A stretch of 64,000 nt of DNA from the NCBI GenBank assembly GCA_937910875.1, contig CALENA010000150.1:1-64000 (forward strand). Direction: 5' to 3'. Every line of letters starts with the position of its first letter. Position 1 is the first letter of the stretch. This DNA is from an uncultured Desulfobulbaceae bacterium (GTDB taxonomy: Bacteria > Desulfobacterota > Desulfobulbia > Desulfobulbales > Desulfocapsaceae). Both the position numbers and the translations under genes were made by a program. The notes under the pieces are model-generated. The model did not search any database. It was not told the DNA's origin and was given only the letters and a program-made list of their open reading frames with translations. Shown in pieces: positions 44,463-53,675 of this stretch.

Positions 44463-45113
44463 TTATATTTTTTCAGAGTCTTCTGGCCTCTTTTCTCCGG
44501 TCAGGAGAAAGATGGGGAAGGTGCGTGAATTACCGGCCTTGTCTTTTTTGATGATCTGATGAACTTCCCGGGTCTGGGCCTTTTGGAGACCAGAAGAGGT
44601 GACCAGATGGATCAGCTGGTGGCTGTCAAAACCGTGATGCTTCACACCCTGGACTTCGGAGCTGTGAAATGAGCCGTCCTCGGTCTCAAGGTCGGCCACG
44701 GCCAGAAGGCCGCCGGGCCTCAGCATCTCCACAAAGCGTTGCAGGACGAGTTGGTTGTGTTCGATGTGGTGCAGGGTCATGGAGCAGAAGATCAGGTCGA
44801 AGCGGTCGGCACAGGTTTCCTGGCTCAGGTCCAGGTGGATCGGGGTGACGTTGCTGATCTGTTCGCGCTTGATCTTCTCCTGCAGGGTCTTGAGCATCCC
44901 CTCTGAGGTGTCGGCTGCTGTGAGGTGAGCCAGACGTGGAGCCAGGGGCAGGCCCACCAGGCCGGTGCCACAGCCGTACTCCAGTGCTTTCATCTCCCGG
45001 TTCAGGGGGAGTGTGCCAATGGCCTGACTGATGGCGTGGGCCAGTTGCACCCGCATCTGTTTTTTGTCCCAGTCCTGGGCTGCCTGGTCAAAGTGATTGT
45101 TTTGTGTGTCCAT
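44463..45113 (-). CDS. Class I SAM-dependent methyltransferase
   Basis: A 216-residue methyltransferase: motif I LEYGCGTGLVGLPLA, the acidic DTSEGML, motif LDLSQETCADRFDLIFCSMTLHHIEH and a LRPGGLLAVADLETEDGSFHS strand. It resembles the UbiE/small-molecule methyltransferase type; substrate not assignable. 87 bp separate it from the upstream metalloprotease, so they may share a transcript. Confidence 0.88.
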   Translation of the reverse strand: MDTQNNHFDQAAQDWDKKQMRVQLAHAISQAIGTLPLNREMKALEYGCGTGLVGLPLAPRLAHLTAADTSEGMLKTLQEKIKREQISNVTPIHLDLSQETCADRFDLIFCSMTLHHIEHNQLVLQRFVEMLRPGGLLAVADLETEDGSFHSSEVQGVKHHGFDSHQLIHLVTSSGLQKAQTREVHQIIKKDKAGNSRTFPIFLLTGEKRPEDSEKI

Positions 45114-45200
45114 GGCGTGTGATGAGTGTTGTTCTTGAGGTGAGTGAACTGAGGATGATGGTTTGAATTATCTTGGGTCGTGATTGCCCAGTCCCCAGCC

Positions 45201-48119
45201 TCACAGATCGCTGATTCTGTCAAACAGCTTGCCGTCGTCCTCGATCCTGCTGCGGTTGCCGATGATGGTCCGGTGGCCCTGTTCAATCATCTGGCTCAGG
45301 GCCGGGGCAAAGCTCCTGAGATCAGCGCTGGTGGTGCTGATGATCTCGTCGATCTGCTGCTGTTTGTCTGTGGCCGTAATGCCGCTCAGGTATTCGTTGC
45401 GGGCCGTGGCTCCACGCCCGGACGGCCCCTGGTGGGGAGTGAAGTTGCCATAGGTGCCGATGATCAGCTGTTCCAGGACCTGCGGGTCGAGATCCAGCCG
45501 GGCCACGGCTGCCGGGACGGACTGGTAGCTGTCATAGGTCTTGCGGACCTGGGGATCGCGATAGCTGACAAAGGCCAGGTTGCCACTGATGTGGCTGAAC
45601 TGGATAAAGCAGCCGTACGCCCCGCCCATCTGCCGGACCGTATTCCACAGAAAGTCACGACTGAGATAGGTCTTGAGGACCTCGAACTGGCCGCGGTAGC
45701 CCTGGCCTTCAGGAAAGACATTGCCGGCCAGGACCGCGAAGACCACCTCGGCAGAGCTGATCAGGGCCTCGTGTCGGGCCAGCCCCTCGATGGCGACTGT
45801 CTGCGGGAGAAGGGGATGCTGGCCCAGGGCCTCAACCAGGCAATTGCCGTGGTTGGCAAAACGGGAGACCTGTTTCTGGTCGGCGGTGATGCCTAACACC
45901 AGATTGGCGCGGTTGAAGATAAGAGCGGCCATTTCCTGCAGGGCGGCCAGGAATTCCTCCTCCTGGGCGGCATAGTCACGGGCCAGTTGCAGTTCCTTGC
46001 GGTAGTTGGTGACCCCGGCGGTCAACTCGTTATGAATTCCCGACTGGCTCAGGTGGGCAAAGGCCAGGGCCGTGGCCAGGTTGTAGCCCTCGCTCTGGGC
46101 GTTGTGCTCCGACCAGGCACATTCGCGGAGTACAATCTCGCGGATGCGGGTGCGGTCGTCCAGGGCCGGACTGCTGAAGACCTCGGCCATGAGTTGCAGG
46201 GCCTGCTCCTGATATTCGGGCAGACATTTCATGTGGAACCAGAGGATCGGGCGGGTGCTCTTTGGGTTCCGGGCCTGGGTGTAGTTGTTGAGGTCGTGCG
46301 AGAAGTCACCGGTACAGATCCCAAGCTCGCGGGCAAACCGGCGGTAGTCTTTTCCGCGGGTACCGACCTCGGTGATGATGGTGGCAAACAGATTGACATA
46401 GGGCAGGAGCCGGGCCGGGACTCCGGAAAGGTCAAACCCCATGTCCACGTAAGAGATCTGCTCGGTGGGCAGGTCATTCACCAGGACTTCCACTCCAAAG
46501 ATCGAGGTCGGGGTGACTGTGTGAACGCTGATCCGGCGTTCAAGGTCGGCGAGTGTCAGCCGGGGGAGCAGGGCCAGGGTCTTGCTGCTGTTGGGTGCCT
46601 GTTGCGCGGCCATCATTTCCTGGGTGCGGTGGATCAGGGCCTGTCGTCCGTTGTTGTCAAGGGCTGCGGCGTGGGCCTGGAGACGCTGCTCTTCAGTGGC
46701 CCTGGTCTTGGCCCCCTTGTCCGGGTCCGGGCTCAGGGTCACCACCACCGTGGCCTGGTTGTTCAGGAGATAGTCGCGGATCAGGGTCTCGAAGAAGTTT
46801 TCTTCCAGGGCCTTGTGGCGGATGGAGCGGAAGAGCGGTTCCAGATTCAGGGATTCGAAGGGGTCGGTGTCGTATTTGAAGGCGGGCATGAGCCGACCGA
46901 TGAGATCAAGGCCGCGCTGGGCCCGGCTGGCCTCCTCGCGCAGGGCGAACTCGAACTTGTTGAGTTCGGAGAGCAGCAGTTCGCGGTCGAGTCCCTCTTC
47001 GATCATGCTGGTGAGGGCCTTCTGGTACAGGGCCAGGAACTGGTCGCGATGTTCCGGTTCGCTCCCCACCAGGTAGGTGATCATGAAGGTCTTGGCGCTT
47101 GAGGTCGAAAGATATAGGCCACCAAAATCCTTGCACAGGCCGCTGCTGATAATGGTGTTTTTGAGCGGCGAGGCGTCGGAGTTGAAGAGGATATTGGCGA
47201 TCACCTGGAAGGCGGCATTTTCTTCGCGTCTGTCCACGGTCGAGACCCGGGAGCCCACGGCCAGAAAGGTCTTTTCCTTTAAATCTGAAGAGTCAACCCC
47301 GTAGCAATCTTTGATGTACTGGATCTGATGCGTCTCTTCCCCAGGTTCGGTCAGGGCCCGTTGACGGGCCTCGGGAAAGCGGCTGAGGAATTTGTCGTGC
47401 AGCAGGTTTAACTCGTCGGCCAGTGGCGCGTTGCCGTAGAGGAAAAACACGGCGTTGGAGGGGTGATAATGCTGGGCGTGAAAGGCGCAGAAGGCCTCGT
47501 GGTTCAGGTCCGGAATCCGTTCAGGGTCGCCACCGGACTCGTGGGCATAGGTGGAGCCAGGCATCAGAGCCGCGAAGATGTGGTGGAAGAGGAGGCGGGT
47601 GGGGTTGGAAAAGGCACCCTTCATCTCATTGTAGACCACGCCCTGGAACTGGAGGGGTGCGTCTGCGGACTCCTGGTGATAATGCCAGCCCTCCTGTTCA
47701 AAGGTTGCACGGCTGAGCAGGGGGTTGAGGGTGACGTCACAATAGACGTCCATGATGTTGTAATATTCCTTGAGATTACGGGTGGCAAAGGGATAGTAGG
47801 TGACATCCGAGCCGGTCATGGCGTTGAGGAAGGTCATCAGCCCGCCCTTGTTGATTTCGCCGAAGACATCCTTGACCGGATACTTCTGCGACCCCATGAG
47901 CACCGAATGTTCGAGGATGTGGGCCACGCCGGTGGAGTCGGTGGGGATGGTGTGAAAGGCCACGGCAAAGGTCTTGTTGCTGTCCTGGTTCTTGATCGCC
48001 ACCACAGGGCAGCCCAGGAGTGCATGTTCCAGGAGCAGGACATCAGAGTCGATTTCGTTGATGTGTTCCTGGCGCTTGAGGGTGTATGTCTCGGGGATGC
48101 TGGTTGGATTCATGGTCAT
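45201..48119 (-). CDS. M16C family metalloprotease (presequence-protease-like)
   Basis: A 972-residue protease with two pairs of M16 domains. The inverted zinc motif HILEH (in GVAHILEHSVLMGSQKYPVKD) is followed by the distal Glu in YNEMKGAFS. Similarity to presequence protease/Cym1, which degrade short unstructured peptides, is clear in LMTFLNAMTGSDVTYYPFATRN. No signal peptide, so cytoplasmic. Its ATG overlaps the dtd stop by ATGA, indicating translational coupling; an ATG two codons on (48113) is the alternative. Confidence 0.92.
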   Translation of the reverse strand: MTMNPTSIPETYTLKRQEHINEIDSDVLLLEHALLGCPVVAIKNQDSNKTFAVAFHTIPTDSTGVAHILEHSVLMGSQKYPVKDVFGEINKGGLMTFLNAMTGSDVTYYPFATRNLKEYYNIMDVYCDVTLNPLLSRATFEQEGWHYHQESADAPLQFQGVVYNEMKGAFSNPTRLLFHHIFAALMPGSTYAHESGGDPERIPDLNHEAFCAFHAQHYHPSNAVFFLYGNAPLADELNLLHDKFLSRFPEARQRALTEPGEETHQIQYIKDCYGVDSSDLKEKTFLAVGSRVSTVDRREENAAFQVIANILFNSDASPLKNTIISSGLCKDFGGLYLSTSSAKTFMITYLVGSEPEHRDQFLALYQKALTSMIEEGLDRELLLSELNKFEFALREEASRAQRGLDLIGRLMPAFKYDTDPFESLNLEPLFRSIRHKALEENFFETLIRDYLLNNQATVVVTLSPDPDKGAKTRATEEQRLQAHAAALDNNGRQALIHRTQEMMAAQQAPNSSKTLALLPRLTLADLERRISVHTVTPTSIFGVEVLVNDLPTEQISYVDMGFDLSGVPARLLPYVNLFATIITEVGTRGKDYRRFARELGICTGDFSHDLNNYTQARNPKSTRPILWFHMKCLPEYQEQALQLMAEVFSSPALDDRTRIREIVLRECAWSEHNAQSEGYNLATALAFAHLSQSGIHNELTAGVTNYRKELQLARDYAAQEEEFLAALQEMAALIFNRANLVLGITADQKQVSRFANHGNCLVEALGQHPLLPQTVAIEGLARHEALISSAEVVFAVLAGNVFPEGQGYRGQFEVLKTYLSRDFLWNTVRQMGGAYGCFIQFSHISGNLAFVSYRDPQVRKTYDSYQSVPAAVARLDLDPQVLEQLIIGTYGNFTPHQGPSGRGATARNEYLSGITATDKQQQIDEIISTTSADLRSFAPALSQMIEQGHRTIIGNRSRIEDDGKLFDRISDL

Positions 48120-48592
48120 GGTTGTGAGGGGTCGGGTTGAGGGTGCCGTGAGTCAAGGATGAGAGTGACGGGTCCATCGTTGATGAGTTCCACCTCCATG
48201 TGTGCCTGGAAGCGGCCGCCAGCGCAGGGGACGCCCCGTTGTCTGGTCTGGTCGATAAACTGCAGGTAAAATTGTTTGGCCTGGTCCGGCGGTGCCGCCT
48301 CGGAAAAACCAGGTCGCCTTCCCTTGCGGCAGTCCCCGTAGAGAGTGAACTGAGAGACTACCAGCATCTGGTTGCCATGGGCCATGGTGTCCAGCAGAGA
48401 GCGGTTCATCTTGCCCTCGTGATCCTCAAAGATCCGCAGGTTGCAGGTCTTGTCCACCAGCCAGTTCAGATCGTCTTCCTGGTCGTCCTTGTGAACGCCG
48501 AGCAGGACCAGGAGGCCCGGGCCAATACTGCTGATGAGTTCCTGGTCAACGCGGACCCGGGCGCGGTTGACCCGCTGGATAACTGCACGCAT
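48116..48592 (-). CDS. dtd: D-aminoacyl-tRNA deacylase
   Basis: A 158-residue Dtd: MRAVIQRVNRARV N terminus, LVVSQFTLYGDCRKGRRPGFSEAAPP and the cross-subunit GVPCAGGRFQAHMEVELINDGPVTLIL motif with Gly-Pro pair. It removes D-amino acids from tRNA. The C terminus is extended by about ten residues (RHPQPDPSQP). Start at 48592; upstream frame reads repeat copy 9. Confidence 0.93.
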   Translation of the reverse strand: MRAVIQRVNRARVRVDQELISSIGPGLLVLLGVHKDDQEDDLNWLVDKTCNLRIFEDHEGKMNRSLLDTMAHGNQMLVVSQFTLYGDCRKGRRPGFSEAAPPDQAKQFYLQFIDQTRQRGVPCAGGRFQAHMEVELINDGPVTLILDSRHPQPDPSQP

Positions 48593-48651
48593 AAATAGGG
48601 GGGGTGAAAGGCTTACTGAGGTTGCTCTGCAGGTTAAAAATATCTCACGAA

Positions 48652-48742
48652 CCAGCATGGCTGGACCAGGCTGGCCTGCTGCAACCAGCCATGGAAATCC
48701 AAAACTTCGGCGTGGCCGGCTGTGATCTCCAATGAATTTCAT
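48652..48742 (-). repeat. Dispersed two-hairpin element, copy 9
   Basis: The most diverged copy. Left arm GAAATTC and right arm GGATTTC differ from the consensus together, partly preserving pairing (GAAAT/ATTTC). Confidence 0.78.
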
Positions 48743-48797
48743 ATAAGGACGCAGGGTAAACTCTTTTTACAAAATCCGCTTGGTTTTTTGGATGTGA

Positions 48798-48831
48798 CAG
48801 TGATACACTGGAGTGTGACAGTGTATCACTG
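48798..48831. promoter_or_regulatory. Double palindromic operator-like site
   Basis: CAGTGATACACTG (48798-48810) and CAGTGTATCACTG (48819-48831) are exact complements of each other, and each half is itself a CAGTG-N3-CACTG palindrome, spaced 21 bp centre to centre. Two helical turns apart, they suit cooperative binding of a dimeric repressor ahead of the cytochrome gene. Confidence 0.65.
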
Positions 48832-48867
48832 TATTAAGGAGATTCCCATGAACCAGGAGGTTGACTG

Positions 48868-49281
48868 ATGCGTTGGATAACGATGACAGTGGCGATGGCT
48901 ATGGTATTGGTGTGGGGGGTTACGACCGGGGTTCAGGCCAGGCCGACAAAACGATTAGATCCCGGGACCCAGCAATGCCGGGTGCTTGACCAGGGGTCCT
49001 TGGACTGGGAGAGTGAGCCGTGGGGCATGGGCGGGATCAAGTTCCGCGAACTCTGCCAGAGCTGTCACGCCAGTGGCAATGACAAGGGTCTGGTCTTTAT
49101 CCAGCGTGAGTCGCGGACTTCCGAGGGCTGGAATCGGGTTTTTGCCAATAGCTCGGTCAAGTGTGCCCGGGATGGCTCCTGGGACAGTCTGAGCCAGGAA
49201 GATCGACTTCTGGTCAATGATTATCTGTACCGGAATGGTTCCTGGACCTATAATCCCAACGATGCCGATTCCTGCGGCTGA
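48868..49281 (+). CDS. Exported monohaem cytochrome c-like protein
   Basis: A 137-residue protein with a signal peptide (MAMVLVWGVTTGVQARP) and one CXXCH haem motif (LCQSCH). Two more Cys lie near the C terminus (VKCARDG, DADSCG) and a Trp-rich C-terminal half. Axial Met is not obvious. Probably a periplasmic electron carrier or a redox sensor. AGGAGG precedes the start. Confidence 0.82.
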   Translation: MRWITMTVAMAMVLVWGVTTGVQARPTKRLDPGTQQCRVLDQGSLDWESEPWGMGGIKFRELCQSCHASGNDKGLVFIQRESRTSEGWNRVFANSSVKCARDGSWDSLSQEDRLLVNDYLYRNGSWTYNPNDADSCG

Positions 49282-49425
49282 TAAGCCCTGATTGCTCCCG
49301 GTCGGGAGAAAAAGAAAGGATTCAGGTTGTTTTTTTAAAGGTGTTGCCAGTGGCCACGGGGCTGTGTCGGGCCCTGCGGATCGGGTCGTGAAACTGATCA
49401 GTGCCTGTTGCTGATCGGCACAGAA

Positions 49426-49470
49426 CATAAAAGGGGAGGTGCCGTATCTGGCGGAATCTCCCCTTTTATG
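49426..49470. terminator. Bidirectional terminator
   Basis: CATAAAAGGGGAG (49426-49438) and CTCCCCTTTTATG (49458-49470) are perfect 13-bp arms between the convergent cytochrome and MerR genes. Confidence 0.88.
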
Positions 49471-49495
49471 CGTATGGCAGGTTGGTGGTCGATGT

Positions 49496-49861
49496 TCAGG
49501 CGGCCAGGTCAGCCGCATGTCGCTTGAAGGGGATGATTCGGCTGACTTTCCTGGGTGCCAGGTCGTTGGACAGCAGTGCCGAACAATGTTGGCGTTTTTC
49601 AAAGGGACAGTCGGTGATGTTCCAGCAGGGTGTGTAGTTGAGCAGTTTTTTGATGGCGGGGATGGAGACCCCGTGGGTGTGGACCATTTCGCGCAGGCAG
49701 CTGATCCATTCCAGGTCGTTCGTGGTGAAGGCGGACCATCGGCCTTTGCGTGCCGGGGTAAGCAGTCCTGCCTCCTCGTAGATGCGGAGAGTGCGGGGGT
49801 GGATATCGAGCATTTTGGCTGCGATCCCGGAAGAGAAGATGGCTGTGTCGGTGCTGTGCAT
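49496..49861 (-). CDS. MerR-type regulator, module copy A
   Basis: A 121-residue MerR-family regulator: SGIAAKMLDIHPRTLRIYEEAGLLTPARKGRWSAFTTNDLEWISCLREM is the winged helix, followed by a short dimer helix and a C-terminal CWNITDCPFEKRQHC Cys cluster that could bind metal or a redox cofactor. It is the third gene of a three-gene set repeated at 52013-53915; the two MerR proteins are close relatives but clearly diverged (for example WSAFTTNDLEW versus WRYFTMDDLKW). Confidence 0.88.
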   Translation of the reverse strand: MHSTDTAIFSSGIAAKMLDIHPRTLRIYEEAGLLTPARKGRWSAFTTNDLEWISCLREMVHTHGVSIPAIKKLLNYTPCWNITDCPFEKRQHCSALLSNDLAPRKVSRIIPFKRHAADLAA

Positions 49862-49934
49862 GGCGGTCCTCGCGTGCTGAATCGAAACTCTTGCTCAGGT
49901 CTGGTTTGTCAGGTTTTTGGTCGGCGTCTGCGGC

Positions 49935-51116
49935 TCAGTGGTTGTTGTGGCTATCAAAGGCCTTGCCAAAAAAGCGCTCGCCCAGAAGAAATCCCAGTCC
50001 CAGGACTCCGATGCCGCCGACAACCAGCGAAAATTCAGCAGCTGAGGGCACGTAGGAGAGATAGGTAGGCAGGTCGTCATAGCCGAGATAGATGGGGACG
50101 ATCTCGCCTGCGGCAACCAGATTGAAGCGGGAGAAGAACTGGCCGATCAGGACCATCAGGGCGGCAGTGGACATGGCCTGGATAGAGTGCATTCTGGAGA
50201 TCATCAGCAGGGCAAAGGGAAGGGCCAGGCCGATACCGATCTCAAAGATCCAGAAGGTGATGGAGAGAGGGCCGTTGATCAGAGATCGGGCGGCCAGGAT
50301 GGTTTCTTCTGAGCCGCACAGGGCATTGATGAATTTCCAGGCCGTGGCAATACCGATCAGGAAGAGCGTCAGGCCCATGATCTTCCCGGCAGCCTGCATG
50401 CCCTCAAAGGTCGTCTGGTTCATTTTTGTGCGACGCAGCAGGTGGGCGCTGAAGGTGAAAACGATGATGGCGGATGCTCCGGAGAGGAATGCACTTGCCA
50501 GGAAGAAGATGGGCAGCTGGGAGCCGTACCAGAAGGGGCGTGAGCCCAGTGAGGCAAAGACAGCGCCCAGGTTGCTGTTGGCGGAGGCCTCAGCCACGGC
50601 GCCCATGACGCCAAGGACGATAGCTGCAGAATACTTCTTGGTCAGGATCAGGTAAAATTCAACGAACATGAAGCCGACGGCCATGCCGTACAGGGTCCCC
50701 ATCCACCAGATATTCGAGGTGAGGTTGGGGAAGAAGATGTTGCCGATGGGCATGCGCCAGGGATTTTCAATTTCAAGGCCGATGACGGTAAAGGCCCCCA
50801 TGATGGCGACGATGGACAGCCAGACCATCCGGTTTCCCAGAGGGGCCAGCTTGTTGCCGCCGAAGATATGGCTGATGGCGGCCAGCAGACAGAGGCCGGT
50901 GGAGATGATGGCAAAAAAGGCGTAGGTGCCGATGAGCATGCCCCAGGGCATCTCGCGGGTATTGGCAAAGGCGTGATGGTGTCCGATGGCCTGGGCGTAG
51001 ATGCCGCCTGCCACGCCGATAAGAATGAAGCCGGCCATCAGCAGCATGAGCTTGCTGACAAGGGGTGTGGCAATCTCGGGTTCGGCGGATGTGGCGAGTG
51101 AGAAGTTGTTGGCCAT
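49935..51116 (-). CDS. NrfD/PsrC-like quinol-interacting membrane protein, module copy A
   Basis: A 393-residue integral membrane protein with about 9-10 hydrophobic segments, resembling NrfD/PsrC subunits of quinone-linked oxidoreductases (MPWGMLIGTYAFFAIISTGLC, FGGNKLAPLGNRM, NPWRMPIGN). No iron-sulfur or catalytic partner subunit is encoded beside it, only a 79-aa membrane protein and a MerR regulator. GGAG lies before ATG 51116; the open frame upstream is not coding. Very similar at the DNA level to copy B between about 50500 and 50960. Confidence 0.85.
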   Translation of the reverse strand: MANNFSLATSAEPEIATPLVSKLMLLMAGFILIGVAGGIYAQAIGHHHAFANTREMPWGMLIGTYAFFAIISTGLCLLAAISHIFGGNKLAPLGNRMVWLSIVAIMGAFTVIGLEIENPWRMPIGNIFFPNLTSNIWWMGTLYGMAVGFMFVEFYLILTKKYSAAIVLGVMGAVAEASANSNLGAVFASLGSRPFWYGSQLPIFFLASAFLSGASAIIVFTFSAHLLRRTKMNQTTFEGMQAAGKIMGLTLFLIGIATAWKFINALCGSEETILAARSLINGPLSITFWIFEIGIGLALPFALLMISRMHSIQAMSTAALMVLIGQFFSRFNLVAAGEIVPIYLGYDDLPTYLSYVPSAAEFSLVVGGIGVLGLGFLLGERFFGKAFDSHNNH

Positions 51117-51156
51117 GATGTGCTCCGGGTCGATCTGGTGGGTGTGGAAAAAGAGA

Positions 51157-51396
51157 TCAATTGGTGTGATTGCTTTTGATTTTCTGGGTAGCGGCCTCGG
51201 GCTCGGGCATTTCGCCCTGGTTCTGACGGAGGTTGCAGATGGCGATGACTGCGATGGGAGCGGCCAGGGGGCCAAGGAGCATGAACAGTGCCAGGGCCAC
51301 GATCAGGAAGAAGCCGTCGCTGATGATGCTGGCGTTGGTGTGAAGAAAGTTGCGAATGGTCAGAGGCTGGGTTGTGGTGGCGGTTTGTGCGGTCAT
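51157..51396 (-). CDS. 79-aa membrane protein, module copy A
   Basis: A small protein with one or two hydrophobic segments (SDGFFLIVALALFMLLGPLAAPIAVIAI), a Thr-rich N terminus and a hydrophilic C terminus (NLRQNQGEMPEPEAATQK). Function unknown; likely a subunit or assembly partner of the NrfD-like protein 40 bp downstream. CAGGAGA precedes the start. Upstream leader holds a CGGCG/CGCCG hairpin conserved in copy B. Confidence 0.8.
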   Translation of the reverse strand: MTAQTATTTQPLTIRNFLHTNASIISDGFFLIVALALFMLLGPLAAPIAVIAICNLRQNQGEMPEPEAATQKIKSNHTN

Positions 51397-51525
51397 GGCG
51401 TTCTCCTGGGTCGTATCGGCGTTTGAGGCGCCGTTTGTCTTTGTCTTCCATGTAGCAAGGGGTGTGCCATATTGCCGGATGGATGGTTCTCTGTGTTGGT
51501 TTATGGCCTATCAGGCTGAAATCAA

Positions 51526-51559
51526 ATGAGTATATAATTGTATATCAGAGTGTCAGGTG
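51526..51559 (-). promoter_or_regulatory. Candidate promoter of module copy A
   Basis: On the minus strand, CTGACA and TATACT are 16 bp apart about 130 bp ahead of the 79-aa gene. The spacer includes ATATACAATTATAT, a near-palindrome. The location is suggestive only. Confidence 0.4.
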
Positions 51560-51633
51560 GCAGTTACCAGATATTTGATATAGGATTTTTCAGCAGAAGG
51601 GCGCAAGGCGAGCCATTAGACCGTGGGGGCAGG

Positions 51634-51827
51634 GGCCCATTGTGCGTCCTTGTTGTGGTTTGCATGGTCGTCTTTGTGTAAGACAACTAGATGATTTTGT
51701 TCAGGACAATGGCAGAAGAGATCTGCTGGGGTTCAGGGGCAGGTGAGGTGGGCGGCCAGCTGGATTTCGGGCTTGCCGTCGAATGCCTTGGGGGAAGATT
51801 CGGGAGATGTGGGCGCATGATGCGCCC
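51634..51827. promoter_or_regulatory. Two GGCGCA/TGCGCC palindromes between the modules
   Basis: GGGCGCATGATGCGCCC at 51811-51827 is a perfect 17-bp palindrome; GGCCCATTGTGCGTCC at 51634 is a weaker relative. Both match the motif seen upstream of copy B. The gap 51397-52012 otherwise has a terminator at 51944 and no convincing gene. Confidence 0.5.
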
Positions 51828-51943
51828 ATGGTTTGTCGGCGGGCTCTGGAGGAGTTGCGGTAAAGCGGTGTTTACAGATGGTTGAGTCTGTGGATTGATG
51901 GGATGCCCGGCAGGGATTCGTTCCGGTCAGGGTGGAGGCTCAG

Positions 51944-51990
51944 CAGCAAAAGGAGGCGTGGTCGACAGACGGCTGCACCTCCTTTTGCTG
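51944..51990 (-). terminator. Hairpin terminator after module copy B
   Basis: CAGCAAAAGGAGG (51944-51956) and CCTCCTTTTGCTG (51978-51990) are perfect 13-bp arms, 22 bp past the MerR copy B stop. Confidence 0.75.
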
Positions 51991-52012
51991 TTTCCATAAA
52001 CTGGCTTGGTAA

Positions 52013-52378
52013 TCAGGCGGCCAGGTCAGCCACATGCCGCCTTAAGGGAATTACCCGGCTGATTTTTTTGGGCACCAGGCTGTTGGAGAGAAAGGCTGAG
52101 CAGCGTTGGCGTTTTTCAAAGGGACAGTCGGTGATGTTCCAGCAGGGTGTGTATTTGAGCAGTTTTTTGATGGCGGCGATGGAGACCCCGTGGGTGTGGA
52201 TCATTTCGCGCAGGCAGCTGACCCATTTCAGGTCGTCCATGGTGAAGTAGCGCCAGCGGCCTTTGCGTGCCGGGGTGATCAATCCTTCTTCTTCGTAGAT
52301 GCGGAGGGTGCGGGGGTGAATGTCGAGCATCTCGGCAGCGATTCCAATAGTGAAGATGGCTTTGTCGTCCGTGTACAT
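52013..52378 (-). CDS. MerR-type regulator, module copy B
   Basis: A 121-residue paralogue of the regulator at 49496 with the same layout: TIGIAAEMLDIHPRTLRIYEEEGLITPARKGRWRYF and a C-terminal CWNITDCPFEKRQRC cluster. Start at 52378 (MYTDDKA) has GAGG upstream; the open frame continues further but with no conserved sequence. It is the last gene of the second operon copy. Confidence 0.88.
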   Translation of the reverse strand: MYTDDKAIFTIGIAAEMLDIHPRTLRIYEEEGLITPARKGRWRYFTMDDLKWVSCLREMIHTHGVSIAAIKKLLKYTPCWNITDCPFEKRQRCSAFLSNSLVPKKISRVIPLRRHVADLAA

Positions 52379-52449
52379 GTCAGGCCTCGTCTTGTGTGCC
52401 CGGACTCCTTGTGAGCCCGGGCGTATTTTTGTAGAGCGAATGTTCGTGA

Positions 52450-53631
52450 TCAATGGTGTCCGTTAGTCTCAAAGGCTTTGCCGAAGAAGCGTTCGCCCAG
52501 GAGGAAGCCCAGTCCGAGGACTCCGATGCCGCCGATGACCAGGGAGAATTCCGCGGCTGAGGGCATGTAGGAGAGGTAGGTGGGCAGGTCGTCAAAGCCG
52601 CGGTAGATGGGAACGATCTGGCCTGCGGCAACCAGGTCGAAGCGGGAGAAGAACTGGCCGACCAGGACCATCAGAGCGGCAGTGGACATGGCCTGGACTG
52701 AGCGCATTCTGGTGATCATCAGCAGGGCAAAGGGCAGGACCAGGCCGATGGTGATTTCAAAGATCCAGAAATTGATGGCCAAGGGCCCGTTGAGCAGTGC
52801 CTGGGCGGCCAGGATGGTCTCTTCTGAGCCGCACAGGGCGTTGATGAATTTCCAGGAGGTGGCGATGGAGACCAGGAAGAGCATCAGGGCCATGATCTTA
52901 CCGGCAGTCTGCATGCCTTCGAAGGTTGTTTTGTCCATTTCTGTCCGGCGCAGAACGTTGGCATAGTGAGTGAAGATGATAATGGCGGCAGCCCCGGAGA
53001 GGAACGCGCATCCCAGGAAGAAGATGGGCAGCTGGGAGCCGTACCAGAAGGGGCGTGAGCCCAGTGAGGCAAAGACAGCGCCCAGGTTGCTGTTGGCGGA
53101 GGCCTCAGCCACGGCGCCCATGACGCCAAGGACGATAGCTGCAGAATACTTCTTGGTCAGGATCAGGTAAAATTCAACGAACATGAAGCCGACGGCCATG
53201 CCGTACAGGGTCCCCATCCACCAGATATTCGAGGTGAGGTTGGGGAAGAAGATGTTGCCGATGGGCATGCGCCAGGGATTTTCAATTTCAAGGCCGATGA
53301 CGGTAAAGGCCCCCATGATGGCGACGATGGACAGCCAGACCATCCGGTTGCCTAGAGGGGCCAGTTTGTTGCCGCCGAAGATATGGCTGATGGCGGCCAG
53401 CAGGCAGAGACCGGTGGAGATGATGGCAAAAAAGGCGTAGGTGCCGATAAGCATGCCCCAGGGCATATCGCGGGTATTGGCAAAGGCGTGATGGTGTCCG
53501 ATGGCCTGGGCATAGATGCCGCCTGCCACTCCGATCAGGATGAAGCCGGCCATCAGCAGCATGAGCTTGTTGACAAGGGGGGTGGCGATGCGGGGTTCGG
53601 CAGTTGCAGTGAGCGAGAAATTTTTGGTCAT
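52450..53631 (-). CDS. NrfD/PsrC-like membrane protein, module copy B
   Basis: 393 residues, same length as copy A. The N terminus starts MTKNFSLTATAEPRIATPLV. Residues in the middle of the protein are identical to copy A over long runs, while the ends differ more, so recent duplication or gene conversion is likely. TTGGAGT precedes ATG 53631. No catalytic partner is nearby. Confidence 0.85.
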   Translation of the reverse strand: MTKNFSLTATAEPRIATPLVNKLMLLMAGFILIGVAGGIYAQAIGHHHAFANTRDMPWGMLIGTYAFFAIISTGLCLLAAISHIFGGNKLAPLGNRMVWLSIVAIMGAFTVIGLEIENPWRMPIGNIFFPNLTSNIWWMGTLYGMAVGFMFVEFYLILTKKYSAAIVLGVMGAVAEASANSNLGAVFASLGSRPFWYGSQLPIFFLGCAFLSGAAAIIIFTHYANVLRRTEMDKTTFEGMQTAGKIMALMLFLVSIATSWKFINALCGSEETILAAQALLNGPLAINFWIFEITIGLVLPFALLMITRMRSVQAMSTAALMVLVGQFFSRFDLVAAGQIVPIYRGFDDLPTYLSYMPSAAEFSLVIGGIGVLGLGFLLGERFFGKAFETNGHH

Positions 53632-53675
53632 GGTGTACTCCAAGTTAATATGGCGGTAGGCAAAGAGTGACTTGA

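Noticed and set aside
51691-51885. 64-residue plus-strand frame between the two modules
   Set aside because: Gly-rich translation containing the palindromic site; no start signal.
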